A stretch of DNA of 64,000 nucleotides from Phoronis australis (taxonomy: Eukaryota; Phoronida; Phoronidae). The notes under the pieces are model-generated. The model searched no databases. It had not been told where the DNA came from and saw only the letters and a list, made by a program, of their open reading frames with translations. Location: NCBI GenBank assembly GCA_002633005.1, contig NMRA01000077.1, forward strand, positions 399,314-463,313, given 5' to 3'. The position numbers and the translations under genes are program-made. Below, piece after piece: positions 12,201 through 27,200 of this stretch; positions within the stretch are counted from its first letter, which is position 1; each line of letters starts with the position of its first letter.

Positions 12201-15200
12201 GGTTGGGGAAGTATCATCTTGTTGTACTTGAAGTGTAGTCGAGCAAAACTTATTTGCCTTGTGTTTGTACTTCAGATGTTGGGAGACTATCGGTTTTGGT
12301 GAAGGATACTAGAAAATTTCTAATCATGCTCCGCTTTGTATTAAACATTTCATATTTTAGGGGCATTTGAGTATTTTAACATTTCAATCAATGTGTAGCT
12401 TGTAAAGGTTGAAAACTTGACTGTGCATTGTGAATGAATTGTGTGCTTATGCTACAACCATTTGCTGTTGATGTAGCTATTATGTATTGATGTAAAGTCA
12501 AGTAAAAATCAAACAGGTGTTTAAAGCCACTACATTTCTGTAAAAAAACAAATTTTTTTGGCAAAAGCCCTTCTTCAGTTTGAAATGTCATAAAATACAG
12601 ACGATACACAAAGAGGCACTGGATCCTATAAGGTAACAATAGGTAACAATTACAGATAAAATAGAAGACCAACAGACCAACAGACCACATACAAACTACC
12701 AGAGATGAAAAGAGGCCTAGGCTGGCGAAATAAAGTCATTTATTATGACAATGATAAGTGCAAAGAATACGAATGAAAATACAATATAATAAGTATAGAA
12801 TAATAATCTCCGGGAAGATGGTCAATGAAAAGTGCCACAAGAGATCTTGTTAAACAGATCATGCCCATGCACATATGTAATATGGAGAATATTGTGAATA
12901 TTTGGAAAATAGAAGGTAGACCATACTACAGTTATTGAACTATACAGGAAACACAAATAAATAAGACTTAGAAACTTGGCATTCACATTTATGAACTTGA
13001 ATTCTAAACTTATATCGGTTACCTACCTGTACTTGTATTGTAGGGACCATCCTACTGGGCATGTTGCGTACTAAGTTACTGTATAGATTATTTGTCATGG
13101 TTCCCTGAGACCTCTTTGATATGAGAGTGTTCATAAGAGGTTGCTCTGCTTCTAATTTTTCCAGAGAAATGCGATAAGAAGAAAGGCCTGCGCTACTACT
13201 GCAAGAAGTCCTGCCCAAAAACATGTGAACACTTACGTGAGGAAGTCGAGTGCTTGCCAACAGAAGAGTGTGTCCTGGGTTGCAACTGTGAGGAAGTTAG
13301 TATGATGCAGGCTACGTACAGACAGCACTGAGGATTACTGTTTTTACTATTAGCATAAGACACAAAGTTGTTTCCACTATGAATTGTGGGAAATCATGGT
13401 CTCATTTGCAACTGATCAACCGCCAGCAGAATGGAATGACTACTTAAAGGTTTTATAACTTCCTATAACTCTATTTTGTGTTGCACATAACTTGGTCAAA
13501 TTTTGATCGGTTTGTGTAAAGGTCAACTAACTGTAAGCCATTGGTAAAGCGGAAACTAAGAGTATTTGGTGATCATTAACTAGTTTCCATCAAACCAATA
13601 AATACACTGATGTAGTGTCATTCATAATCAGTGATGCTCATGACAGTGAAATCTGAAAAGTGGGGTTAACTCATCTTTCTAAATACCATTCATAACCACC
13701 ATGAACAAAAATTGCTCCTGTCTCTGACTAGTAACCCATGTATTTATTGTGCCATAAACAAATTAGTTCTCATTTGAAAATACGTATTTGCAAAATAATT
13801 GTATGAACATGACAAATGTCCTTTATTTTCTCATTCCTTTAGTTTTGTTTTGGATAAATAAACCAGGCATATCACTCCTTCCACACCTGGGGAAGAATAT
13901 TGAGGTCACGTTGAAATAGTCACTATAAGAAAAATACTGTGGTTGGATTTTTTCATTTAACAACCGTTCTTAGCAAATTTTTATGGAAATAACGAATCCG
14001 GCTGTATGAAGCTAAGTGGTTGTATTGTTTACTGGCAATGCTCGCAGACAGGCTAGGATCTTATCAATATTGTGGTTTGCAAGTTATGTTGCTGGATTGT
14101 TTACGAGTCAGGTACCAACATTCCAGCATAAACTCCTAACGATCTCACAGTCGATCTCACTGTTGACACCAAATGTGTGGTAGGGCGTCCATTGGCAATG
14201 GCTGGAATGTTCTTTATTGTGGTGAAAATTTCCTAGCACAATTACTGTTCAATTTGTATGATTCAGATAGAATGAACTAATGTTGACTTCACCTCATATG
14301 AGAATGTGTTATCATTTATTTTTTTAAATTTTGCATATTATTTTTTCATAAAATTGTGTTTGGAGACATATGTACATGAGTTATTGCCAGTGTTCATAAT
14401 TATATTGTATATTTCTGACATTTTCTGCCTTACATTTAAAGGGTAAAGTACTGAATGCAGAGGGTGTGTGCGTACCAGAATCACATTGCAAGTGTGAGTA
14501 CGTTACTCCGCTGGGTGTTAAGAGGACACTGAAACCAGGGGAGAAAATCAAAGAGAACTGTCGTGAAGGGTGAGTCATGCATCATAGTTATAGTTTGGCA
14601 TCTCACACATTGTAGCCATTTCATGAGAAGCTTTGCTATTTCAATACGAATTAAGTTTTTGGATGTTTGACTGACGTAGGTTCAAATTCTTAAATAATTT
14701 AGTTCTTTCAGGCTTGTAAGTCAATTTTTTTTTCTTTAGAACTAGCTAATAGTATGTACGTTAATATAAAAGTAATTGCAGGCGGTCTGATACACATTGT
14801 TCCAGATGTGCGCAGGCCGTGCATGTGGGCCCATTGCACTGATCACCTGAAGCCATTTTTATGCTTTATTAATATGTATTTAAAACCGAGCTGAGTTGCT
14901 AGAAACCTGACTCAAGGGTCTAGCAGTGTGGTCTAGTGGGACTTGAACCCCTGACTCAAGGGTCTAGCAGTGTGGTCTAGTGGGACTCGAACCCCTGACC
15001 TCAAGTAAAGAAAGCGGGCACCTATCGCACTAGGTCACACTGCTTCCTCAGATATGTACGTTACTCTCATGTATAACTTTTGGATTTGACACAACATCTG
15101 CAGGGAGTTGTTTATCAACGGTCATCACCATGTTATACGCTGCATTTCCTGTAAGCGCAAAATATTCCTATTGACATAAAAAGGATTGTTGTAGTTGAGT

Positions 15201-18200
15201 GCTTTGCCCAATTAAACGAATTGTTTGCCTGCAAAATTCAAGATAGGACTGTTTTAGTTAAGACCAAGTGAACAACCTTTGATGAACGTGTCTGGGATTG
15301 TAAATCTGTTTAATCAGCCTCTAGGTGATGTGGAATGCAATTAAGATTGGTAATCAAAGTTTCATTTCCAATTTTTTTATACCATAATTTTGAGGTTAGG
15401 TGTGACATACTTGCCTTAAGGCCTATATCACACCAAACTTGTTCTCAGAACATCCAAACCTCAACTTAACATCTTCATGAAATGGGATGTGGACTGGTGG
15501 AAATGGGCAACTTTGGCCAAAAACCAAGGAGATACTGTATGCTGACTTCATACTTATTAAATGATTGTGCTCAGTTTTTTACCAATTTTTGTGGTCTTGC
15601 TGAGAATTAGCTTAGTGCGACAGAGCCCTAAGTGAATATTGTTGTACATAACTGTACCAGAAACAACATGCTTGGTATTAATGATATAACTTATAAGGAT
15701 TCCTGCTAATTAAGAATCTAGAATGAAAATTTTGACATTCATATTTCTGTTTTCTTTTTCAGCGTTTGTGAAAAAGGCAAAATTGTGTACACTGACTTTG
15801 CATGCATTGGTAAGCTGTATGTGTGCATAATGTTTCTATTATGTGACGTGTAAACTTTGAATTTCCATCTGTCAGTCCTGTTTTACTCATGACTAGTGAA
15901 ATAAAATTGGAGACAGTGCACATTTTATTCTGTCTTATTTTTTAGTTAAAGTAATTACTAACAGTTGAATACAAGTTATTAAGGTTATTATTTAGAACGC
16001 TAGAAAAAATTCCAAATTCAGCTAACTTCTAAATTTTATATCTCAGATATGGTGGATTGAACTCGGATGAAACTTCCAACACTTTGCTTTATGCATTGTT
16101 TGCCAAAACTCTGTTAGGAATGGTTTTGAAATGTTCCTGTTATGCAAGAGGGGATGTCAAAAGTAGGAGTTTGATGTTTTTCATGAAAGAAATCTAAAGT
16201 TTCTCAAAATGAAAACAAAATATTGTAGAAAACTGTAATACCATTTTGAGATCTCATCTTGAATATTTATATCAAATAAAATTATTTGATTATGGTATTG
16301 ATGGCATTGTTGTCTTGTTGATGTACCTTTCTTTTTTGCAAAATTTTAAGAGACATGGTTTATTAGTAAAAAGGCAAAAAAAGTTTGTTTTAAATATTTG
16401 GCTTACTTCGCAGATTGGTCAGTAAGGTCAATATATCCTTAACTCACCTTTTTCAGTGCCTTGTTACCGTGGTAAATGGACGCCCTACACTCGATGTCCT
16501 GTCACGTGCATTCCTCCTGGTGGTAACGCCACCTATGAGCAGACACGGTCACGCACTCTCGGACTGCCGCCAGATGCACCGCCATTGGCTACAGCTGACT
16601 GCAAAAATTTGACAGAGGAGGTTGAGACCAAAAAATGCGACATTGCAGATTGCCCAGGTATACTAAGTATTACTAACTATTAGGGGCGCATTCATACAAC
16701 AGTCGTCTTGCATTGTCTGAATTATGGTAGAAAGGGTTCCACTTTTGAGAATATACTTTTTGATTTGATGAAATTAATGTAAACCCTTACGATTTATGTT
16801 TAAGTTTTTTTAACTTGACCAATACATGACAGAAAAAGTTGAATTTTATGTTGTCAGATTTCTCTTCTCAAAGAAGGCTCGAGATGGAAATTGACTTCTA
16901 TTGTTGTAGCTGGTTTGTGCTGAACAGTGGTATTTTAGAATACATAGTAAAGCTTTGAACAGCAATGATAAACATAGTTTTGGCAATTGTTTTAATACAA
17001 AATTGGAGAAACTTAATATGATAACTATTATTTATGATTGACATATGTCCCGAGTAAACATATGTATGTCGCAGGCTTGTTATGAAAAGGAGACCGAGTT
17101 TGGCAAAATAAGGTAATTCATAGGCCGGGGATAAGAACAAAATACAATTCGTAAAAAATAGTAATCTTTGGTAAGGTTGGCAATGTAAAAGTTCCACAAG
17201 AGATGTTGAAAACAGCTCATGCCCATTTTTACTTCATTCTCATGTGTGCAGTTGACTGTGTATGGGACGACTGGACAGACTGGTCAGACTGTGACGAGGA
17301 GTGTGGTGGTGGACAGAAGACAAGAACGAGGAAAGTGCTTACCCCAGCCCAGAATGGTGGCAAGGAGTGTAAGGGACCTAAAGTGAAGACAAAGAAATGC
17401 AACCAACAGCCATGTGCATGTGAGTGCACCCATCGCGTATACCATTTGTTTTTATTCTTTGTTATATGTGGGAATTGTAGAATGTTGTTTAAACAAATTA
17501 CACAGGCTGTAGAAAATGAGTTAAGTACTCAGTACACTCTGGTAAAATTGATGTTGTTCCTAATGATAGCATTTGTATTCTGTTCAGTTTATTGTCACTT
17601 TTAATTTATTACAGCAGTCTTGTGGATTGTCAGCATGGCTTTGATTATCTGTTTTGTTGTGAGTTAATGTCTGTCAATTGTTGCCAAGATATACTGCATG
17701 ACAAAAGTAATCAGACAAACAGCATTTCCCCGTCATATCGGCTGGATGATTTGATTCACAGCAATAGTAACTGGTAATAGCTATCATGGTGGTGACACCA
17801 ACTATTATCATTATGGAATGGCTTAGCCTTCTTATTAAATTTTCTTTTAATTCACTTTCGTTCTTAGTCATGCGAGAAGTTGCTAACTTCTTCACCCGCT
17901 CAACATTCATGGTCGTTTTGTCCGAATACTTCTGGCATGTATTATACGTGGTGCCTTGTCTATGTGCTTGTGTGTTGAAACAAGAGATTCAGATATTCCC
18001 AGTTTCAGCATGTTGTAGTAGACGTTCAGTTATGATAAAAATGCTGATTAGTGAAATACAAAGTTTGACCAGTGCCACCTATCCACCACTTTCTGGGATT
18101 TGGAGATTTATTCAATGCTTTTTATATACCTGCTCTCTCTGCTTACATTGAGTCTGGTGTGTCGGTATTCCAAATGAATCTTCTTAGAATAAATTGCTTC

Positions 18201-21200
18201 ATTTTAATTTAGGTTGACCAATTGTTTGACTTTGTAGTGAAGCAGTGTCGAGACAGTGATAAGGAGTACGTCCAATGTGCCCGCAAGTGCCCGCGTACCT
18301 GCACAGACTTGTCAGCAGATGTTAAATGTGAGGAAATGCCCACTGACCAGTGCACTGCCACATGCGAGTGTCCAGCTGACAAATATGGACAGGACGGTGG
18401 GTATTGCAACTGCAGATTACAATAGTTTGGTGGATGTACAACTTGATAATTCATGCTTACACAGCTCATTGTAATAGTGACATGTTGCCAGGTTGAAATA
18501 TATAGATTAGGTGCATCTATTTTCAAGCAACTTGTAATCAATTAAGATACTGAAACAGAGGTCAATTACTTAAAACTCCAAGCTTTCAATTATTTTTGCC
18601 CTTTTAGTGATGGGTTTGAGTATTTTTAAGTATTTTGACTCTTTTGATATCTTATTTGACTGCTTATTGTGCTGGGTATGAACTTTCATTCTGCAAGGTT
18701 TATGCCATTTTGTCCTCGATTATTATTTCTTATTCATTGTCATGTTTGACTATAAATATCCACATTCATGTTTTTGTGTGGTGATTGACAGGTGGGTGTG
18801 TCCCGGCTGCCGACTGTAGGTGTACTGTCGTCTTGAAGACGGACAATGGTACGGAGGTGGAAAAAGTGTTCCAGCCGGGCGAGAAGGTGAAGAGGGACAC
18901 GTGCAATGAATGGTGAGCTGATGAAGAATTGGTGATGATCTGATGGTGAACTATCATATGGTCATTACAGGTTATCTTGGACCTTAGTAAACTATCATAT
19001 GGTCATTACAGGTTATCTTGGACCTTAGTAAACTATCATATGGTCATTACAGGTTATCTTGGACCTTAGTAAACTATCATATGGTCATTACAGGTTATCT
19101 TGGACCTTAGTAAACGACCTCAAATCTATCGAAAAAACTATGCTTTGTCAACCATTAAAAGTAGGAGAAAGATGGAGGATTCTAAAAGTATGCTTCTTAC
19201 AATAGTGTCTATATTATTGTCATGTGACCATGTTTTTAAGTCAAATTTTTATATACAAGAAAGGTACATTTGTTCATAGTAAATTAACTCCCGAGCCGAT
19301 TTTACTAAAACTTTTTCAAATGAAACTTTACGTTATGTCTCAAGTATGATGTTGGAAATTTTTTATTATTCACTTAGTTTGGGTATCATGCCAAATTAAC
19401 TTCCAAAATACAAGACATTTTTAACTCGCAAAACACAAAAAGAAAGTGACTGGTATCCAATGCCAGTGTTGAATATGCGAGTAATTGCAGAAGACTATGT
19501 CATGGAGAGCAAGTTTCCTGTCAGCCTCATATCCACATCAGTATAATAGCTAGAGATGTGAGCTTTCTTAAAAAAGGTGCATATGAATGCTGTATGCTGC
19601 ATTGCATTGTGTACAATCATAGATGATTCAATTAGACGAATCCATCATACCTAATGTGTTAATAATTTGGTTTAGCTCCCTCCCAATGATTTTTTAGTTT
19701 CCCAATTTAGCTGCCTGAGACAGTAAAATGTCGATGAGTTTGGTATGTAACTTAAAGTGACCACAGTCTTGGGACCACTTCATTACTGCCATGTGATAAA
19801 CTCACAACTTTCAAAGCCAGCCATGGCTTTACAATAGAGCTAAATCCAAGAGCATACAGTCACATGCTATAAACATTGGACCATGAATTCCATTATACTA
19901 ATTTGGTGGAATGATGTAGAAGCAGGTGTTTGAGCTATTTGTGGTGGACTTGATGTCAAACATTTATCTCAGTGTTAATCTGAAACATTTTTCCCACCAG
20001 TGTATGCGAAGATGGTATACTTCGGTGCACAGAAATGGTGTGCGCCACTTGGACACCATGGAAGGATGGTGACTGCTCGGTAGAATGTGGTGAAGGTACT
20101 ATGGTGCAGACGAGAGTGTGTGAGAATGCCGTCGGAGAGCGTGTGTGTGAAGGAGAGCCCGAACGCATCGTCAACTGCAGCAAACCCGCCTGCCCAGGTA
20201 CGTGATTCATGTGTCTTGTACTTTGGTGGCAAAATGCAGTGAGATTAGAAACTGCATTGTGGCATAGAAAAGAGGAAGTCCCATTAGCCCTTATGTGTGG
20301 TGGGAATACTACCTATAATTTGAAACTCTTGATGGTACTTTTTTAGGGTTCAATAATCTTATTCGTTAATGTTATCCGAAGCTAGAAATAAAACATTAAG
20401 GGTAATCTTACAAAGTGGGCGTACTTTTGGGTGGGCCTATTTTAGTAAATCTCCGGTGGTCAGTCTATTAATTTTTTAGGTATAGCTTCTTTATTTGCTT
20501 CTTGCACTAATTTCTTCAACACAAGCATGTCCACCATTTTGAATCTACATTTTTCTCTCGTCACTATCTTTTTGGCAACAAGTCGTGTAAGTAAAAAATT
20601 TCCCGTTGTCAAGTCTTGAAATGGGAATGTGTGTGCTTCGAGATACTATACCTTATCTTGCAGTTCCGTGTGAGGTGGGTGATTGGGGTAACTGGACTGA
20701 GTGTTCAGCCACGTGTGACGGTGGTCAAATGGAGAGAACAAGGGAGGTGGTGATGCCTCCTGAGAATGGCGGAGAATGTGACCAACTGTTGAAGGAAACC
20801 AAGAAATGTAACACTAAGCCTTGTGGGGGTGAGTAGGCAGTATAGAAGTCTATTGATTAAAAACGTTAAGGAGATCTAGTTTCCATGCAACCATTGTTTT
20901 TGTGAAGTCTTAGTGCCAAATGTATTGCACTTTCATGCGTGTTTTGTGTGTTTATTGTGGCATATCAGTGGCCTTTCTATGGTTTTTGGGATATCTCTCA
21001 TGGATTGTGGAACACTGGTCATACAAGCACAATGAAATCAAACAATGAAACCAAAGAAAGGTAAACCTACATGACTGTCCAGAAATAGAAAATGCATGTC
21101 CCACAATTCTTTAACTTTGAAAATGTCTGCTTACTGCATCAGTTTTCAGTTAAAGTAACTTCCAATCTCAGCTTAATATTTCATTCAGCCTAATTTAGCA

Positions 21201-24200
21201 TTTTAGCCTTATTTTTGTTACATCTAATATAATTTTTTATTCGGTTTTTGGCAAGCACTTTGCATTAATTTTGTTGTTGTTAGTTTCAACAGCTTCTTTC
21301 AATTACTGTTCCACTTAATCAGTTTTTGGCCTTAATAAAATAAATAGAAAGTGACAACAAAAAAGTCTTCATGAAAACAATCATATTTTGTTATATATAA
21401 CATTAGAAAGTCTTCATGAAAACAATCATATTTTGTTATATATAACATTAGTCACATAGCTTATGATGCTTGACTTTGACTGAAGTTAATGGAAATGTCT
21501 TAAAATATTCATATGTATACATCAAAATGTGAATGTTTGTGAAATTTTTTGTCATTTTAATCTGTTCATCTTGAGAAATGAGTGAATAGCTGATGCCTTT
21601 ATTTGCTGTTATGAATTTGCCATTACAAAATCAGTTTATTTCCCAGAATTCTGTAAAGACACCATGGAATACAGAAAACCACCCAACTGTGCCAACTCTT
21701 GTCCCGCTACTTGCGCTGATGTGTCTGAGGGCTCGTGTACTGAGAGTAAAAAGTGTGAGGAGGGATGTGCCTGTCCTACTGGAACGGTAAGAGAGACGAG
21801 GAGAGGAGTGCTTGATGATGAAGGGAAGGGGGGAGGGTTAAGGGGACAGAGGGCCAAGATACTGAGATGTGAGGAACAACACTAGTAGAACAGTAAGGAG
21901 AGGGAGGATTGATTGAAAGGAGGCAGGTCTATGGGAGAGAGGTCCCATCTTACTAGTAGTGTGAGGAGGAGCTGGGGGTGAATTGGAGAGAGAAGGGAAG
22001 TGCCAAGGGGGGCAGTGCCAAGGGGGGCTGTGCCAAGGGGGGCTGTGCCAAGGGGGCAGTGCCAAGGGGGGCTGTGCCAAGGGGGGCTGTGCCAAGGGGG
22101 GCAGTGCCAACATCAAGACGTATGAGGAGGGTTGTGGATGTCTTATTAGAATGGTGAGATGACTGAGGAGGAGTGACTTGGTAGGAAAGTAGTGTGGAGG
22201 AGGAGAGAGGAAGGGATCTGATATTAGGTAAAGGAGTTGTAATAGTTTGCACATGGCATGTCTTTGTCACTGGGAAAGATGACATACAAGAAAACGGATG
22301 TTTGGGCGAGAGTGGATCCTATTAGCCATTGATGCTATTGCATGGACTACATACTGTGGCTAGAGTGGATCCTATTAGCCATTGATGCTATTGCATGGAC
22401 TACATACTGTGGCTAGAGTGGATCCTATTAGCCATTGATGCTATTGCATGGATTACATACTGTGGATGAAATTGAAAGTAACATGTGAGTAAGGTTAAGA
22501 TTAATTCTAGCACTTGACATTTAAGGACTTTTATTGGTTTCTTGTTAGGTTGAGAACAGTGAAGGCAAATGTGTACCAATAGCTGAGTGCCCCTGTCTGG
22601 CTAGTGACCCCAACCTTACTAACATGACCCTACCTACAGGCAAGGGTGGGAAACCCATACAGGTGTTCCCACCAGGAGCAGAGTTGAAGTCTGAAGCTAA
22701 AGACTGGTGAGTGGTCATAAACTGTCATGAAATGAAAGCAGCTTCGAGTTGTATTGAATGGAAAACAGAGTGTCTCAGCTTAAGATAATCTGCAAGGTTT
22801 AGCAATTATTTTTTGCTATGAAATTAATACTGTGTCAGGTCATTGTTTTAATTTACAACATTTTTTCTAAATCAATGCAGCAAATGGACAGTGGCAATAA
22901 AAAGCTTGAAGTTTGCTATGTTTTACTAGTAACCCGTATAAATGCCATCAGAAAGTCATGTGAGACCTTAGATCCACAAATGCCGCCATGTTGGTGGAGT
23001 TGGTAACATTCTGTAGACTTAGTTTCTAACAAAAAACCAAGACCTCGCATGAATGGAAGGCAAGTGTTTCACAAGTATGTTCATGAGCAGGATGATGATC
23101 ACTGATTGGTCAGTGAGATTGGAATGTTGAATTATGGGACAGAATTCATAAATTATGGAATAGAATTCACTTGATTCATACCATAAGAAAAGTTGTATGC
23201 TGCAAGCTCAAGTAAAGTACTGTGTTCAGCTTTGTGTTCTCCACTCAAGGCAATGAGAATAGGAACACATTGCCGAGTCGAGTCCTATTCTTTGTTGGCT
23301 GTAAGAAATGCTGAATACATTGACTGTTTTTGCAGTGAATGCAACAGTGGAACGTGGGTGTGTAAAGAGAAGCCAGTCAATCCAAACGGTGAGTAGGGCG
23401 GGTCTGGGGGTGACAGTCTGTCATATTGGTCCTGAAATCATGAATCATTTATAGAGAACTAAGCATTATAATTTGGGTGTGTATGAGTTGCCAATCAAGC
23501 CAGAAGTTGGCAGGGCTTGGAATTTTCCTCCTTTAAGAGGATTTCCTCTTTTTGGTATCAGTTTCCTCTTATTTAATTTTTATATAAGTTTCCTCTTTTT
23601 CATTTTCTTTTTTATCATTATTTTGCCTTTATTCATGAAAGAAAAGTTTCTTGCAGATAAATTTTACAACAAGGTGAAGTAGAGAAGAGATCTCTACTGG
23701 CCTGACTGGTACTTCGCTGACAAGTGGCCCTGTAGTAAATGTTTGCTCTTGAACACTTTACTTTCACAGTATCACAAAGTGTAGATCATATTAACAAAAT
23801 GGACTATTTTGATTTAATTCACATATCAGGTCAATCAAAAATTTTTTTTGAAATTTGAAGCACAGAAGGTCTATAATGTTTTTCAGATCTAGTCTATTTA
23901 GCATCTTTCTGTAAAATCCCATGACAAAAATTTTCCAAAATTGCTCATCAGTTTTTTATTGCTTTCTGGCATTTTTTAAAATGACTCCAGTTTTTCAAAA
24001 TAGCTTTATGGTAACTGTGGTATATAACTGACAAAGCATTACGTCTTTATGAAAAATGAGAAAATGAAGTTATTCACTGTTACTGCATCCCAATTTATCA
24101 GTTACGATATTGGGGGCAGAAAGTATTGCCTCATATGTAATATGCCAAATATTTAAATTTAGTGAATTATTCAACTGTCTTTTCCACTTTAGTTGAATGC

Positions 24201-27200
24201 ACCGTCACAAAGTGGTCCGAGTTCAGCAACTGCAGTGCCCCCTGTGGCTTGGGAATTCAGACTGCAACAAGATCGGTGGTCACTCCCAAGAAGAACAACG
24301 GCAAAGAGTGTCCAGAAGCAATGGTGAAGAGTCAACCATGTGATGCTGGCCCTTGTGGTGAGCTGTTAGGAAGTCTTCCTTGAATGAATATATATTTTAG
24401 ATGTATTGTGCTCTCTCGAACCAAAGCAGCTTTAAACCTGCACTTCATTGTAGAAACTTAGAGCACTTTACATTGTAAAACATTTCTCAACTTGTTCGTT
24501 ACTCAGCTGAGAAGTGGTTTCTGGATTTGGAAAAAGTTGACAGTTGGTAAGTGATTGAGACCATTTTTGGTGATGTGATAAACAACTGTCATTTTGTTCC
24601 AAGCCTTGAATTCACCTGTAATTTGATTGAGAAATAATTTCAACGTGACCAATTTCTTAACGATAATTGTTCTTAATCAAAAATGAGTCGCAGAAGGCAG
24701 ATTTATAGATGCTTTAAAATATGAAAAAAGAAAATAGTCACTTGCTCAGAGACTCAAATTGAAGTACACAATATAACCATAGCACCCTATGCTGAGTCTG
24801 ATATTTACCCACAATACATCAGTAAGGAACTTGTCTCATAGTTTTACACTGCTGCCATGCTTATCACGATTTCATTGATATTTGTTACTCTGATACCAGT
24901 TAAGTGATTTAAATTTTACATAGTGAGTTATAACGTTTACACCAGAACATTTATAAGATGGGAGATCAGGCACCATATATCATTGTTTCTGATTCATCTC
25001 AGCTCAGGTACATCTAGAGTGTGTCTTAATCTTTCAAAAAGTAAGTCAATCATACAATATGCTGCTTTACTTGCATGAAAGAATATGTAGTGACTATTAC
25101 ATGTATTTCACTAATATGTCGCTTTACACTGCGTTTACACATCGCATTTATATCAAAACAACTTGACCATACCTCAGAAGTGTCAGCCGGGTACACTCTC
25201 TTGCATAAGCGCATTCGAGCTAGGCTCATTTTCTCTTGAGATGGAGCAAGATGACAGCGTCACATATCTTTGACTGGGTGATAAGTTAACTCAGGGAGTT
25301 TTATATAAGTTGAAAAAAAATTAGATCTATTGTAAGTTACGTGTTCTTGACATTGTTGATGAGGTCTGATGCTTTTTCAAATTCCAGGAAAAGCTAGTTT
25401 AACTAACATTACGATTTTCTTCACAGAGTGTAGTGAGAATGAAGAATTCAAGTATCCACGTGACAAGCCAACAGAGGGTGAGTGTGGCACTCTTCAGCGA
25501 AAGCCAGTCAACACACGGGTTGGTGTGTGCGTGTGCAAGTCTGGATACTTCAGGGATAACAAGAACAAGTGTGTGACAATGGAGGAGTGTTTACAATGTG
25601 TGGTGCACACCAAAGATGGTACAAAGTTAGTTAAACAGGTAAACTCACCTGGCATCATTGACATCATTCTCTCTTTGACATTAGACTCTTGTTGTTTAAC
25701 AGTCATGTGACCTCAATAGCTGTGTGATTAACAGGAGTGTGGCAATGTCAGTGCATGTCTTTTGTGATTTAACTGGTCTATGCATATTTGTCTAATTTAC
25801 TAGCCTACCAACTGCAACTTTCAGTTGGGTAGACTCTAATTCCTGAGCACTGAGTTGTGTTAAACAGCAGCACCACCACCTTCTGGCTTTAAAAGATGTT
25901 ATGATAACATCAATTTTGAGAAAATTATAAAACTTCAATAGTCTTTAACTTGAGAAATTGGACTAGTTTTGTCGTCCACTGTAAACTCTTTCAAGCTTAT
26001 TCCACGGTTGCTGGCGATCCCACATTTTTATGCGCCCACATATTTATATGTGGACGCATTATGCCGTCATCTCCGTCCGTCCGTACGGGCGGCGTCCGTC
26101 CGGCGTCTGGCGTCCGGCGTCATGTGCGAACATTCGGACGGATCGGACTACCGGTGTGCCCCCTAGTGGCAATTTTAGTTTTTTATGCTTACCTTTGTAT
26201 CTTCAAAAGTCCTTAACGGATTTTCATGAAATTTGGTATGTAGGCACCTATTAGTGAGATGACGCTATCCTCCCGTTTTCAGATGAATTCGACATAGTTT
26301 GCGCCACCTAGTGGCCATTTTTAGTGTTTTCGAGTCTATTTTTGTGCGTCCACCCCTCTATCAACCAAACCGCTCAAAGGATGATTGTGAAAATTGGCAT
26401 GTATATGCTTACTATGTAGAAGACGGTTGACGATGATTTTCTATTTCGACTACTGTGGCGCCTCCTAGTGGCAGTTTTTTTTTTCCGCCTATCGCTGTAT
26501 CTCCTAAACCGTTCGCAGGATCTTTACGAAATTGTGTAAGTATATTTATATGATGTTAGCAACAGAACATGACGACTTTTGGACGGATCCGACTACCGGT
26601 GTGCCCCCTAGTGGCAATTTTAGTTTTTTACGCTTACCTTTGTATCTTCAAAAGTCCTGAACGGATTTTCATGAAATTTGGTATGTAAGCACCTATCAGT
26701 GAGATGACGCTATCCTTCCGTTTTCAGATGGATTCGACATAGTTTGCGCCACGTAGTGGCCATTTTTACTGTTTTCGAGTTTGTATTTTTGCGTCCACCC
26801 CTCTATCAACCAAACCGCTCAAAGGATGGTTGTGAAAATTGGCATGTATGTGCTTACTATAAAGAAGACAGCTGACAATGATTTTCATACGATTTGGATT
26901 ACTGTGGCGCCTCCTAGTGGCAGTTTTGTTTTTTTTGCGCCTATGGTTGTATCTCCTAAACCGTTCGCAGGATCTTTACGAAATTTAATAAGTGTAATTG
27001 TATGATGTTAACAACAGATGATGACGACTTTTGGACGGATCCGCCTACCAGTGTGCCCCCTAGTGGCAATTTTATTTTTCATGTTTACCTCTGTATCTTC
27101 ACAAGTCCTAAACGGATTTTCATGAAATTTGGTATGTAGGCACCTATTAGTGCGATGACGCTATTCTCCCGTTTTCGGATGTATTCGACCTAGTTTGTGA

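Noticed and set aside
14885-15050. Functional tRNA gene
   Set aside because: The A box is imperfect, the anticodon arm does not fold well and the 3' part is duplicated; a SINE explains it better.
21838-22285. Open frames on the minus strand with Leu/Pro/Ala repeats
   Set aside because: They come from the 15-bp G-rich minisatellite, and the region is an intron of the plus-strand gene.
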